From contig JAUWBI010000016.1 in the NCBI GenBank assembly GCA_030601745.1, forward strand, positions 1 to 47,046: a DNA stretch of 47,046 nucleotides, written 5' to 3'. Both the position numbers and the translations under genes were made by a program. Positions 34,674-41,957 of this stretch are shown here, in pieces. Each line of letters begins with the position of its first letter. The first letter of the stretch is position 1. Below the pieces are notes generated by a model. The model was given only the letters and a program-made list of their open reading frames with translations, did not search any database and was not told where the DNA came from. The stretch comes from Phycisphaerae bacterium (lineage in GTDB: Bacteria > Planctomycetota > Phycisphaerae > Sedimentisphaerales > Anaerobacaceae).

Positions 34674-34711
34674 GTCATTGCGAGCATCGCAAAGCGATGC
34701 GTGGCAATCTC
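34674..34711. repeat. 'GTCATTGCGAGC..GCAATCTC' dispersed repeat
   Basis: A widely seen bacterial intergenic repeat type, here with the hairpin GCATCGC-AAA-GCGATGC inside ATTGC...GCAAT. It lies between pabC and nif3. Confidence 0.75.
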
Positions 34712-34788
34712 AATTCTACATTCTAAATTCCTTGCTTGTCCCGATGGTGTTTGTCGGGGTTCGATATTCGACATTCATTTTCGATAAA
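34712..34788. repeat. Composite word repeat covering the pabC 3' end
   Basis: ATTCTACATTCTAAATTCC, then a CCCGATGG...TTGTCGGGG stretch, then TTCGATATTCGACATTCATT. On the minus strand it encodes the PabC tail (NECRISNPDKHHRDKQGI). Confidence 0.6.
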
Positions 34789-35616
34789 TTCATCGAAGTA
34801 CTTTTGCAGCTTTTGAGTCTCCGGCCCGGGCTTGCCGTCGCCTATGGTGTGCTTCTCTACCTTACTTATCGGCATAACCTGCATAATCACATTCGTCAAG
34901 AACATCTCGTCGGCGCTCAATACATCGTCTATGTAGAGGTTTTTTTCAACCAATTTGATGGAGTTTTTCAAGGCGATCTGGCAGACGGTCTTTCTCGCTA
35001 CACCCGCCAGTACCGGCGTTACAATCGGCGGAGTGTAGAGGGCCGAATCTTTAACCAGAAACACATTGCTTATGCACCCCTCGGCTAGGCGATTATCTAT
35101 CGTGAACCACAACGCCTCAGCTGCTCTTTTTTGATGTGCCAGCTTTAGCCCGAGCATACGCGAGAAATAGCTTGTCGTCTTGTGCCCGTAAATCGGCTCG
35201 CTCGGATTTTGTCTAAACGGGCACAGCACCACCAGCACGCCGTTTTTGTAATATTCGGCCGGATAAGGCACTAATTTTGTGGCGGTGATAAGAAGTGTTG
35301 ACCTGCGCTCTTCTTCCGATTTGGCCATCGGCCCGCCGGTCAATGTCAGCCGAAGACGCGCGTCGGCTAATTTATTTGCCTTCAGAACTTTGTAAATGGC
35401 ATCGGTGATATATTTTCTGTCGTAGCTGTTTTCTATCGATAAACTGCCGGCACTGAAAAACAATCTATCCAGATGGTCTTTCAGCGAAAAGACCACGCCG
35501 TTATAACTTCGCATCGTCTCGAAAAGCCCCGCCCCATACAAAAACCCGCTGTCGCTAACCGATATACAGGCCTTATCAATATCTACCAACTTGTCATTTA
35601 GAAAAACCTTTTCCAT
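34723..35616 (-). CDS. pabC: Class IV PLP enzyme, probable 4-amino-4-deoxychorismate lyase
   Basis: A fold-type IV aminotransferase/lyase of about 297 residues. It has KVFLNDKLVDIDKACISVSDSGFLYGAGLFETMRSYNG at the start and the PLP Lys in YGHKTTSYFSRMLG. It also has the LAEGCISNVFLVKDSALYTPPIVTPVLAGVARKTV block and MFLTNVIMQVMPI. It follows pabB directly, so 4-aminobenzoate formation is the likely role; branched-chain or D-amino-acid transaminase is the alternative. ATG 35616 fits the family. ATG 35625, overlapping the pabB stop (TGATG), adds MRK. The C-terminal tail is repeat-encoded. Confidence 0.82.
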   Translation of the reverse strand: MEKVFLNDKLVDIDKACISVSDSGFLYGAGLFETMRSYNGVVFSLKDHLDRLFFSAGSLSIENSYDRKYITDAIYKVLKANKLADARLRLTLTGGPMAKSEEERRSTLLITATKLVPYPAEYYKNGVLVVLCPFRQNPSEPIYGHKTTSYFSRMLGLKLAHQKRAAEALWFTIDNRLAEGCISNVFLVKDSALYTPPIVTPVLAGVARKTVCQIALKNSIKLVEKNLYIDDVLSADEMFLTNVIMQVMPISKVEKHTIGDGKPGPETQKLQKYFDEFIENECRISNPDKHHRDKQGI

Positions 35617-35650
35617 CTTACGCATCACGCAATACGCATCACGCGTTGTA
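35616..35650. repeat. Word repeat 'cgcatcacgcaatacgcatcacgcg' at the pabB/pabC junction
   Basis: The repeat provides the pabB stop codon, its last residues (RVMRIA) and the candidate pabC start codons. Confidence 0.65.
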
Positions 35651-37109
35651 TTCCTGCGAGTAGTGCTCTTGCCTTTGTAATAGTTTCGTTCCATTCGGCT
35701 TGCGGGTCGGAATCTGCGACGATGCCGCCACCGGTTTGCGCAAAGGCCTTTTCTCGCGTGATAATAATCGTTCGTATTGCAATATTCAAGCAGGCACTGC
35801 CGTCGATGCCGATAAAGCCAATGCTGCCGGTGTAAACGCCTCTAACTGTCGGCTCGGTTTCGTCGATAATCTCCATCGAGCGAATTTTTGGAGCGCCGGT
35901 AATAGAGCCGCCGGGGAACATCGCCCGTAAAATATCGCAGAATGTAATCTCCTTACGAAGCTCTCCGCCCACCGTTGCTACAGCGTGAAAAACTGTCGGA
36001 TAGCTTTCGATTGTCCGCGGCTGAATGACTTTTCTGGTTCCGTGTTCGCAGATTCTGGCTATGTCGTTGCGCTCCAGGTCAATTATCATATTTAGCTCCG
36101 CCTGTTCTTTTTCGCTGCTGACCAGTTCATCGAAGTTTTTCGCATTGATTTGTTTGCCTTGGTCGGCTTCACTGACTCGCGGCCGCGTGCCCTTAATCGG
36201 CTTGGTGCTGATAACGCCATCGGAAATTGTTATAAACATCTCAGGTGAGGCACTGACGATATGAAAACTTCCGCCGTCGATATAAGCCGCATAGCCGCTT
36301 GGGTTGTAATGGTTCTGCCAGTGATAAAGCTCTATCGGCCTGGCGTTATAATCGCATTCAAATCGCTGCGAAAAGTTAATCTGATAAACATCACCATCAT
36401 AAATATAGCGTTTTATTTTCTCGACCATCCGCAGGTAATAATCTTTATCTATATTGCAGCGGATTTGCGAAAAATCTATGTTTTCAATATCCGCAGAGCG
36501 AGGTTCTGGCAGCAGAATCTCTTGAGATTTTGCCAGCAGCTTCTCCAGAGCAGCTAATTTTCCCTCTGGCTTTTCAACATCGTCCGGCAACTGCAGGGCG
36601 ATTAGCCAACAAGTTTCTTCGATATGGTCGTAGCATATAAAGCGGTCGTAGAAGCACAGCCGAATCAATGGCATTTCAAGGTCATCTATTGTTGTTTCCG
36701 GCAGCCGCTCAATATATCGTCCAAGTTCGTAGCTAAAATATCCGACCCATCCACCGCGAAAAATCCCTCGTAGGGGCAACCCTGTGTGGTTGCCCTGACC
36801 GTTATGTAGGGGCAATCCCGTGTGATTGCCCTGACAGTCTTCGAATCTATATTTATCCAGAGCTTTTTGCAGTTTCTCAAATGGCTCTTTTTGTCCCGCT
36901 CTGAATTCAAATACATCTTTCGGGCAAGCCGCCCAGTAGCTGAATCTGTCTGCATCTTTCTTGGCCGGGTTGCCGCCGATGATTGATGCACCTTTCAGGC
37001 CGGCAAATGTTTCATTCAGAGCGGGTAAATTTATGGCTGCGCGGATTTTTTTATAGTGCAATTTGCAAAGGATACATTTATCTGTTCTGGCAACTGTCCC
37101 TGTCGTCAT
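35625..37109 (-). CDS. pabB: Aminodeoxychorismate synthase component I
   Basis: 494 residues. It aminates chorismate to aminodeoxychorismate for folate. It belongs to the anthranilate/ADC synthase family: GGWVGYFSYELGRYIE near 120, DVYQINFSQRFE, SASPEMFITI, ISTKPIKGTRPR, SEKEQAELNMIIDLERNDIARICE, FPGGSITGAPKIRSMEIIDE and the C-terminal GGGIVADSDPQAEWNET. The pabC partner follows, which favours PabB over TrpE. The start overlaps the deoC stop (ATGA). Near residues 96-115 the peptide GNHTGLPL occurs twice because two 36-bp intergenic-type repeats sit in frame. No pabA is visible. Confidence 0.9.
   Translation of the reverse strand: MTTGTVARTDKCILCKLHYKKIRAAINLPALNETFAGLKGASIIGGNPAKKDADRFSYWAACPKDVFEFRAGQKEPFEKLQKALDKYRFEDCQGNHTGLPLHNGQGNHTGLPLRGIFRGGWVGYFSYELGRYIERLPETTIDDLEMPLIRLCFYDRFICYDHIEETCWLIALQLPDDVEKPEGKLAALEKLLAKSQEILLPEPRSADIENIDFSQIRCNIDKDYYLRMVEKIKRYIYDGDVYQINFSQRFECDYNARPIELYHWQNHYNPSGYAAYIDGGSFHIVSASPEMFITISDGVISTKPIKGTRPRVSEADQGKQINAKNFDELVSSEKEQAELNMIIDLERNDIARICEHGTRKVIQPRTIESYPTVFHAVATVGGELRKEITFCDILRAMFPGGSITGAPKIRSMEIIDETEPTVRGVYTGSIGFIGIDGSACLNIAIRTIIITREKAFAQTGGGIVADSDPQAEWNETITKARALLAGIQRVMRIA
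36770..36837. repeat. Two tandem 36-bp GTAGGGGCAA repeats inside pabB
   Basis: Copies begin at 36770 and 36806; each opens GTAGGGGCAA and contains GTGTG.TTGCCCTGAC. They are a multiple of three in length, so the frame is kept. The GGGCAA/TTGCCC arms make each a small hairpin. Confidence 0.8.
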
Positions 37110-37798
37110 TGTAGTTGCCCCGCCCTGAACTCGTTTATAATCTGCACTCCTGAAGAAGTGCCTATCCTTTCGGCTCCTGCCTCTAACATTTCAAGGACCT
37201 GTTTTGCGGTTTTAATTCCGCCCGCTGCTTTTATCTTGCAATCTGGTGCAGTTTGCTTGATTAACTTTATATCCTCAATACTTGCTCCGCCGGCTTGGTG
37301 CAGGCCTGTGCTTGTCTTTATAAAATCGACGCCGGCTTCTTGTGCGATTCGGCAGGCAAATATCTTTTGCTCGCGGCTCAGAGCAGCCGATTCGATTATC
37401 ACTTTCAGCACAACCTTCGGCCTCATTGAACGACAAACCTTCAGCACCGCTTTGAGCTGACCGAATAGATATTGTGAATCGCCCTCGATTATCGCCGCTA
37501 AATCTGCGACCATATCAATCTCGTCGGCGCCGGCAAGAATGGCGTCTTTGGCCGCGGCAGCTTTGATTTTGGTCGAATCGGCGCCGACTGGCAAACTGAC
37601 TACGCTGTCAACCTTAACTTTGCAGCCGGCCAACCGCTCCGCCGCCAGAGTCACCCATCGAGGATTGATGGATACTGCACAAAACCCATAGCTTTTCGCC
37701 TCTTCACACAGCTGTCTGATTTGCTCACTTGTTGCCGTGGCGCTGAGCAGCGTATGGTCGATTCCGCCGGCTAATTCCTTTTCACTTGTGATGGTCAC
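37106..37798 (-). CDS. deoC: Deoxyribose-phosphate aldolase
   Basis: 230 residues. It cleaves 2-deoxyribose-5-P to acetaldehyde and glyceraldehyde-3-P. Class I aldolase TIM barrel: IDHTLLSATATSEQI at the start, FCAVSINPRWV, the ADEIDMVADLA Asp, the Schiff-base Lys in GVDFIKTSTGLH near 163, and the second active Lys in CKIKAAGGIKTAKQ. It is first of a run deoC-pabB-pabC-nif3-scpB, with ATGA joints at deoC/pabB and nif3/scpB. The functional link to folate genes is unclear. Confidence 0.95.
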   Translation of the reverse strand: MTITSEKELAGGIDHTLLSATATSEQIRQLCEEAKSYGFCAVSINPRWVTLAAERLAGCKVKVDSVVSLPVGADSTKIKAAAAKDAILAGADEIDMVADLAAIIEGDSQYLFGQLKAVLKVCRSMRPKVVLKVIIESAALSREQKIFACRIAQEAGVDFIKTSTGLHQAGGASIEDIKLIKQTAPDCKIKAAGGIKTAKQVLEMLEAGAERIGTSSGVQIINEFRAGQLQ

Positions 37799-37903
37799 TT
37801 TTTTATATATCCCTGCTTTTAAAAAATTCTCATTTTTATACGCGGTTTTACAGATAGAAGAAGCTTGTCAGCGGCAAATTGTGTGTTGTCCGGAGTGCGT
37901 CAA

Positions 37904-38470
37904 CTATACTGTTTCCGATTCACTCGTTAACCGTTTCCATAGTGATTTAACGTCTAATTTCTCTGCCCAACATTCCAGATAATCTGCGTCTAATTTCCCA
38001 TACTGCACTTCATAGACACCGACGGCATCGGTAAAGTGCTTTTCACTTCCACCGGAAAGTTTTGCCCATCTTAATTTGGCTAAGATTGTATCTTCCGGAC
38101 TTGAAACCTGCATTTCTATCCCCATAAACTCTTCACTATACCTGCGTGAAAAGCGTGACTGGTCAAAGACTTCGTTGGATAATATCCAGAAGTCAGCTTT
38201 ATCTCCTGATTTTAAGTCAATTAGATTGAACATACTTTGCTTGTTAATTGCATCAAGAATACTGTGTTCATCTAAATAAAAATCAGGTGGCGGGAAAGCT
38301 TTGACTAATTCATGAGCTCTCGATTTTTCAATAGCAACGACCATATCTATATCATGGGTTGACCTGGGCTCACCTTGTAAGCTTGAAACTACAGAACCTG
38401 TTATCATATACTGGATTCCAGCTCGATCGAGTGTTTGAATGACCTTTTTTAATAATTTCTGTTGTGACAT
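37904..38470 (-). CDS. Nucleotidyltransferase-fold protein (AbiEii/DUF6036-like)
   Basis: A 188-residue protein. It has YMITGSVVSSLQGEPRSTHDIDMVVAI near 21-47 (GS...DID catalytic pattern) and KADFWILSNEVFDQSRFSRRYSEEFMG. The C-terminal helical block VSSPEDTILAKLRWAKLSGGSEKHFTDAVGVYEV is typical of AbiEii-like and related toxin/antitoxin nucleotidyltransferases. It overlaps the 71-aa gene by 22 bp and is third in a small operon with a HicB-like gene. It probably acts with the 71-aa protein. Activity and target are unknown. Confidence 0.82.
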   Translation of the reverse strand: MSQQKLLKKVIQTLDRAGIQYMITGSVVSSLQGEPRSTHDIDMVVAIEKSRAHELVKAFPPPDFYLDEHSILDAINKQSMFNLIDLKSGDKADFWILSNEVFDQSRFSRRYSEEFMGIEMQVSSPEDTILAKLRWAKLSGGSEKHFTDAVGVYEVQYGKLDADYLECWAEKLDVKSLWKRLTSESETV

Positions 38471-38664
38471 TTATCGAGACGTTCCAAAAGTGTTTTTTTG
38501 AATTCTTCATCCGAAAGATTCGGGTACCTCCTGTGTAATCCCTGGATAAAAAGTTGATTTGCGAATTCAGACAGCTCAAATGCCTTAAGCAACCTTTTTT
38601 CAGGCGACATTTGACGAAGCACTTGAATATATATTTTATGATTTGGACGCTTTTTAATGTTCAT
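38449..38664 (-). CDS. Small conserved-looking 71-aa helical partner of the nucleotidyltransferase
   Basis: 71 residues with the block MSPEKRLLKAFELSEFANQLFIQGLHRRYPNLSDEEFKKTLLERLDKCHNRNY. I recognise this from memory as a small protein found next to nucleotidyltransferase genes of this kind; no formal family name is claimed. It starts in an ATGA overlap with the HicB-like gene and runs 22 bp into the next gene, so all three are translationally coupled. It has no catalytic residues and is predicted helical, so it is probably a partner or antitoxin. Confidence 0.78.
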   Translation of the reverse strand: MNIKKRPNHKIYIQVLRQMSPEKRLLKAFELSEFANQLFIQGLHRRYPNLSDEEFKKTLLERLDKCHNRNY

Positions 38665-38837
38665 ACCTCTAATACTTCTTTTCCAAAGGTCTCAATATGA
38701 AAACGGATTGCTGACTTTACATCAGAAAGTGCCTCTTCGTATGTATCTCCCTGTCCAACCACAACCCCCTTGAGCCCTAATGGATATGCTACATAACCAT
38801 CAGGGTGCTTCTCTACGATGATTTTAAACTGCCTCAT
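38661..38837 (-). CDS. HicB-like antitoxin-domain protein, 58 aa
   Basis: A 58-residue protein with the HicB fold pattern. MRQFKIIVEKHPDGYVAYPL is followed by GLKGVVVGQGDTYEEALSDVK and SAIRFHIETFGKEVLEV. That is, the 'y.a..p.l.g....G.t..eA......ai..h' pattern of HicB_like proteins, without the usual C-terminal DNA-binding helix-turn-helix. GAGGG lies 7 nt before the ATG. No hicA-like gene flanks it; instead it heads an operon with the 71-aa gene (ATGA overlap) and the nucleotidyltransferase gene. Confidence 0.82.
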   Translation of the reverse strand: MRQFKIIVEKHPDGYVAYPLGLKGVVVGQGDTYEEALSDVKSAIRFHIETFGKEVLEV

Positions 38838-38875
38838 GACAAATCCCTCATTTTTTTAGCAATAATATACAACAT

Positions 38876-38904
38876 AAGATAATCGAAAAACTTCGTTTAC
38901 GCAA
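38876..38904 (-). promoter_or_regulatory. Candidate promoter of the HicB-like operon
   Basis: Minus strand TTGCGT, 17 bp, TATCTT, about 38 bp before the HicB-like start. Good spacing, weak boxes. Confidence 0.35.
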
Positions 38905-38925
38905 GGCATTGACAGGCCTAAACCG

Positions 38926-40011
38926 TCACTTTTTTATGTATCCTTTCTTTTTGAAAAATGTCACTGTCTCATCCATACTTTCAAAGACTTTTGTTGCTGT
39001 TTGCGTAACAAATACCGAGGGCCTCTGCTTTGCCGTCCAGATGACATATACTTCTTTGGCCGCTTCGTGAGCGTGCTGGAGCTCTCTTTCAACTCCGCTG
39101 GATATTGCGGCCTGGCCGTCCGGCAGCGTCGGAATAAAGCTGATTATCATATCCGATTGTTCAATCAATAAAAAATCGCGGGCGTATATCTGGCTGTTAA
39201 TATCGCGTTCAATTTGCTGGACCTCGTGCAAGTCCAGCCGGACTTTTTGCCCCAACGCCGTCACCTCGACGTAAACCAATCCCTTCCGGGCCGCTTGCCG
39301 GGCATAGTGCGGCAAATATGATTCTTCCAAATCGCCGGGGTCGAAGCAGATAAAGAATCGTTTCATCAGTCGCCGGAATTCGTCAATTTCTTTTTTAACA
39401 TTTTCCATTTTGGCAACGTATGTCATTGGAAAACTCAGATATGCCCTTTTACCGGAGTCTTCAAAGACAAGTCCGTAGAAGGTTTCGATAGTTTCCTCGC
39501 CGGCGCCGCGGGCAAGGCAATAAAAGGGAATGCTTTCGTTGATACCTTTGCACAGCATTTCCGTGCCGATAATTTCTTCTTCCCGCCAGACAATCAAATC
39601 TTTCAGGCAATGTCCGGCGGAGTGTTCAGCGAGAAGCCGGGTGTGCAGGGCGATGACGTCGTCAATCAAACATACATACATATCGGTGCCGAGCTGGCGC
39701 ATCTGGTCGAAGTCCACCGCCGGAAACAACCCGTGCCGCCAGCGGAAAGTTGCGTGAGTATTAACTATCAGGTTGGGGGCCTTTTTGGCTTTTGCAATGA
39801 TATCTTTGAAGACGCTGCGGCGAAGTGAGCTGAGCCTTTTCATTGGTATGTCCAGGATTTTGCCGTTCGGGATATCAGGCGCTTCGGCATACATCATATC
39901 GCCGACATTACATAAAACCACCTCTTTGCCTCTCTCGCCGGCGAATCGACATACCTTTTGGAGATAGCTTTTCTTGTCAACGCCGACCATTCCCGTAACA
40001 ACTACTATCAT
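38926..40011 (-). CDS. P-loop NTPase-like protein of unknown function
   Basis: 361 residues. The N-terminus IVVVTGMVGVDKKSYLQKV has a degenerate P-loop (GxxGxxKS), as in nucleotide or adenylate-kinase-like proteins. The first half has further kinase-like features (NLIVNTHATFRWRHGLFPAVD; YVCLIDDVIALHTRLL). The C-terminal third (SDMIISFIPTLPDGQAAISSGVERELQHAHEAAKEVYVIW) resembles nucleoside 2-deoxyribosyltransferase or TIR-like strands ('D..I......S.G...E...A...kkvyvi'). No confident assignment. It stands alone between the HicB-like operon and prfA. Confidence 0.7.
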   Translation of the reverse strand: MIVVVTGMVGVDKKSYLQKVCRFAGERGKEVVLCNVGDMMYAEAPDIPNGKILDIPMKRLSSLRRSVFKDIIAKAKKAPNLIVNTHATFRWRHGLFPAVDFDQMRQLGTDMYVCLIDDVIALHTRLLAEHSAGHCLKDLIVWREEEIIGTEMLCKGINESIPFYCLARGAGEETIETFYGLVFEDSGKRAYLSFPMTYVAKMENVKKEIDEFRRLMKRFFICFDPGDLEESYLPHYARQAARKGLVYVEVTALGQKVRLDLHEVQQIERDINSQIYARDFLLIEQSDMIISFIPTLPDGQAAISSGVERELQHAHEAAKEVYVIWTAKQRPSVFVTQTATKVFESMDETVTFFKKKGYIKK

Positions 40012-40023
40012 TTCGTATCTCGC

Positions 40024-40133
40024 GAAGCGTGAAAGTGAGCTAAAGTGTGGAGTGCCTAAAGTGCCTGAAGTTATGGATTATTTTTTACTTTAGTTCACTT
40101 TAGCTCACTTTAGTTCACTTTAGGCACTTTTCA
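40024..40133. repeat. Word repeat and inverted repeat of 'actttagctcactttag' downstream of prfA
   Basis: GTGAGCTAAAGTG near 40035 is the inverse of CACTTTAGCTCAC near 40099. Both arms are internally periodic (CTTTAGTTCACTTTAGCTCA...). It could fold into a long hairpin in the prfA 3' region. Confidence 0.65.
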
Positions 40134-41216
40134 AAGATTTTTCAATCTCTGCTGTCTGTCGTAATCTTTCAGTGCCGCAATCAATTCGCCCATATTGCCG
40201 CTCATTATCTTATCCAGGCTGTAAAGCGACAAGTTGATTCTATGGTCGGTCAGGCGATTTTGCGGGTAATTGTATGTCCTGATTTTTTGGGACCTGTCGC
40301 CTGAGCCAATCATAGTCTTGCGTTGTGCGTCACGCTCGGCCCTTTTTCTGCTCTCGTAATATTCATAAATCCTGCTTCTTAAAATCCGCCAGGCCTTGGC
40401 GCGATTTTTATGTTGGCTTTTTTCGTCCTGCATACTAACGGTAATTCCCGTTGGGGTATGCTCGAGCCTAACGGCACTACTGAGTTTGTTAACGCTTTGT
40501 CCCCCCGGCCCGCTCGACCTGCTGACATGTTCGACAACATCATCAGGGGCTATCTGAATATCGAGCTCTTCCGGCTCAGGCAGCACCGCCACCGTTGCCG
40601 CTGACGTGTGAATTCTGCCTTGTGATTCGGTTTCCGGAACCCTTTGGACGCGGTGGCCGCCGGCCTCGTAGCCTAATTCGGACCATGCGCCCTCACCCTT
40701 GACGCTGAATATAACTTCGCGAAAGCCGTTCCTTTCTGTCGCACTGAAACCAAGTTGCTCGACCTTCCATTTGCGGCCCTCAGCGTATTTTACGTACATA
40801 TTGTACAAATCGCGGGCGAACAAAGCCGCCTCTTCGCCCCCGGTGCCTGCGCGTATTTCCATTATGACCGAATTGACGCCCATCTCTCTGGCCTCCAGCG
40901 TATTTTGCATTTCCTCGAGCAGGGCGTTCTTTTTGCCTTCAAGCTGTTGTATCTCTTCTTCCGCCAGCGCCCTGAAATCTTCATCGATTGTGCTGTCCTT
41001 TAATATCTGCTCGGCGTCTTCAATGCCGGCGACTGTTGTTTTGTACTCGCGATATTTTGCAACAATGTTTTTAAGTTTGCCCTGCTCTTTAGATAACGCT
41101 GTCAGCTTAACCGAATCACCGGCAATTGCCGGCTCGGCAATCTGCTTTTCGATTTCGCGGAAGCGTGCCTCGAGCTCATCGAGTTTTGCAAGGAAACTAT
41201 CTTTTTTTTCAGGCAT
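40131..41216 (-). CDS. prfA: Peptide chain release factor 1
   Basis: 361 residues. It terminates translation at UAA/UAG. It has an N-terminal helical domain, [16 protein letters not shown], and the stop-codon region [32 protein letters not shown] (the PxT tripeptide as PET, which indicates RF1 rather than RF2). The catalytic [25 protein letters not shown] near 230 carries GGQ. The C-terminus [13 protein letters not shown] is typical. rpmE lies upstream, as in many bacteria, across a word-repeat spacer. Confidence 0.97.
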   Translation of the reverse strand: MPEKKDSFLAKLDELEARFREIEKQIAEPAIAGDSVKLTALSKEQGKLKNIVAKYREYKTTVAGIEDAEQILKDSTIDEDFRALAEEEIQQLEGKKNALLEEMQNTLEAREMGVNSVIMEIRAGTGGEEAALFARDLYNMYVKYAEGRKWKVEQLGFSATERNGFREVIFSVKGEGAWSELGYEAGGHRVQRVPETESQGRIHTSAATVAVLPEPEELDIQIAPDDVVEHVSRSSGPGGQSVNKLSSAVRLEHTPTGITVSMQDEKSQHKNRAKAWRILRSRIYEYYESRKRAERDAQRKTMIGSGDRSQKIRTYNYPQNRLTDHRINLSLYSLDKIMSGNMGELIAALKDYDRQQRLKNL

Positions 41217-41239
41217 AAATATAGTCCTCTAAAAACAAA

Positions 41240-41302
41240 AAATAGCGAATAGCAGATAGCGTATAGAAAAAGAAAACCAAACGCTAAATGCTAAACGCTA
41301 TT
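41240..41302. repeat. Word repeat 'agcgaatagcagatagcg..aaacgctaaatgctaaacgct'
   Basis: Two opposed arrays (AATAGCGAATAGCAGATAGC and AAACGCTAAATGCTAAACGC) fill the rpmE-prfA gap. Confidence 0.65.
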
Positions 41303-41318
41303 ATACCTGGAAAACCAG

Positions 41319-41594
41319 CTATTGTTGCTGGTCTTTTTTGGTCTTTTTGGGGTCCCCATTTTCCGGCTTTTTGGGCAATGGGGCCGCTTTGATGTAACTT
41401 GTGCCGTATTTCTTTTGGAACCGCTCTATTCGACCGGCGGTATCGACATATTTCTGCTTGCCGGTATAGAACGGATGGCACATCGAGCATATCTCCGCGT
41501 GGATTTCTTTGACGGTACTGCGGGTCTCGAACGTATTGCCGCAGCCGCAATGAACCACCACCTTATCGTATTTTGGATGTATCTCTTTTTTCAT
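41319..41594 (-). CDS. rpmE: 50S ribosomal protein L31 (zinc-binding form)
   Basis: 91 residues. [20 protein letters not shown] opens it, followed by TFETRST. The four Cys ligands CGC...CSMCHP make this the zinc-containing C+ form, then [23 protein letters not shown]. The C-terminal tail ([20 protein letters not shown]) is long and basic. A promoter lies at 41659-41686 and a leader palindrome at 41610-41624. About 200 bp of this gene are duplicated at 46440-46645. Confidence 0.95.
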   Translation of the reverse strand: MKKEIHPKYDKVVVHCGCGNTFETRSTVKEIHAEICSMCHPFYTGKQKYVDTAGRIERFQKKYGTSYIKAAPLPKKPENGDPKKTKKDQQQ

Positions 41595-41609
41595 AACTAC
41601 TCCGTTCTC

Positions 41610-41624
41610 CGTAGTAATACTACG
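41610..41624. promoter_or_regulatory. Palindrome in the rpmE leader
   Basis: CGTAGTA-A-TACTACG, 7-bp arms. It lies between the promoter and the start codon, so it is either an operator or an mRNA hairpin. Autoregulation of L31 is possible but unproven. Confidence 0.4.
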
Positions 41625-41658
41625 AAGGATGAAAATGCTCCAGAAACCTGAATACAGG

Positions 41659-41686
41659 ATTCTAACAACATTAGCAGCTTTTGCAA
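41659..41686 (-). promoter_or_regulatory. Sigma70 promoter for rpmE
   Basis: Minus strand TTGCAA, 16 bp, TAGAAT, 65 bp before the ATG. Confidence 0.6.
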
Positions 41687-41771
41687 TAAAAATTTTTTGC
41701 GATTAACCGCCTTCAACCGCTTTAAAGCTGAGAAATCTGTGATAACAGGAATCCCGTGAGCCTATTTTTCC

Positions 41772-41800
41772 TTGCTTGATAAACTTAAAAAGTGTATAAT
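41772..41800 (+). promoter_or_regulatory. Sigma70 promoter for the large dockerin protein
   Basis: TTGCTT, 17 bp, TATAAT. Leader of roughly 130-150 nt. Confidence 0.6.
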
Positions 41801-41957
41801 TCTAATGAGTGTTAGTAGATTTGCGAAGAGCTAACTGCTGTTGAACACGCGACTTCCGATTCTCTCAGTTTGCATAAGTCCCAAAGTCAACATCGACGCA
41901 CTATGTACTCGCCATGAAATAAAGAACTGTAACATGTTTTTGAAACAAGACAGAGAA

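Noticed and set aside
38838-38925. A hicA toxin gene beside the HicB-like gene
   Set aside because: The 88-bp gap has no HicA-like reading frame in any frame, and the downstream neighbour is not HicA.
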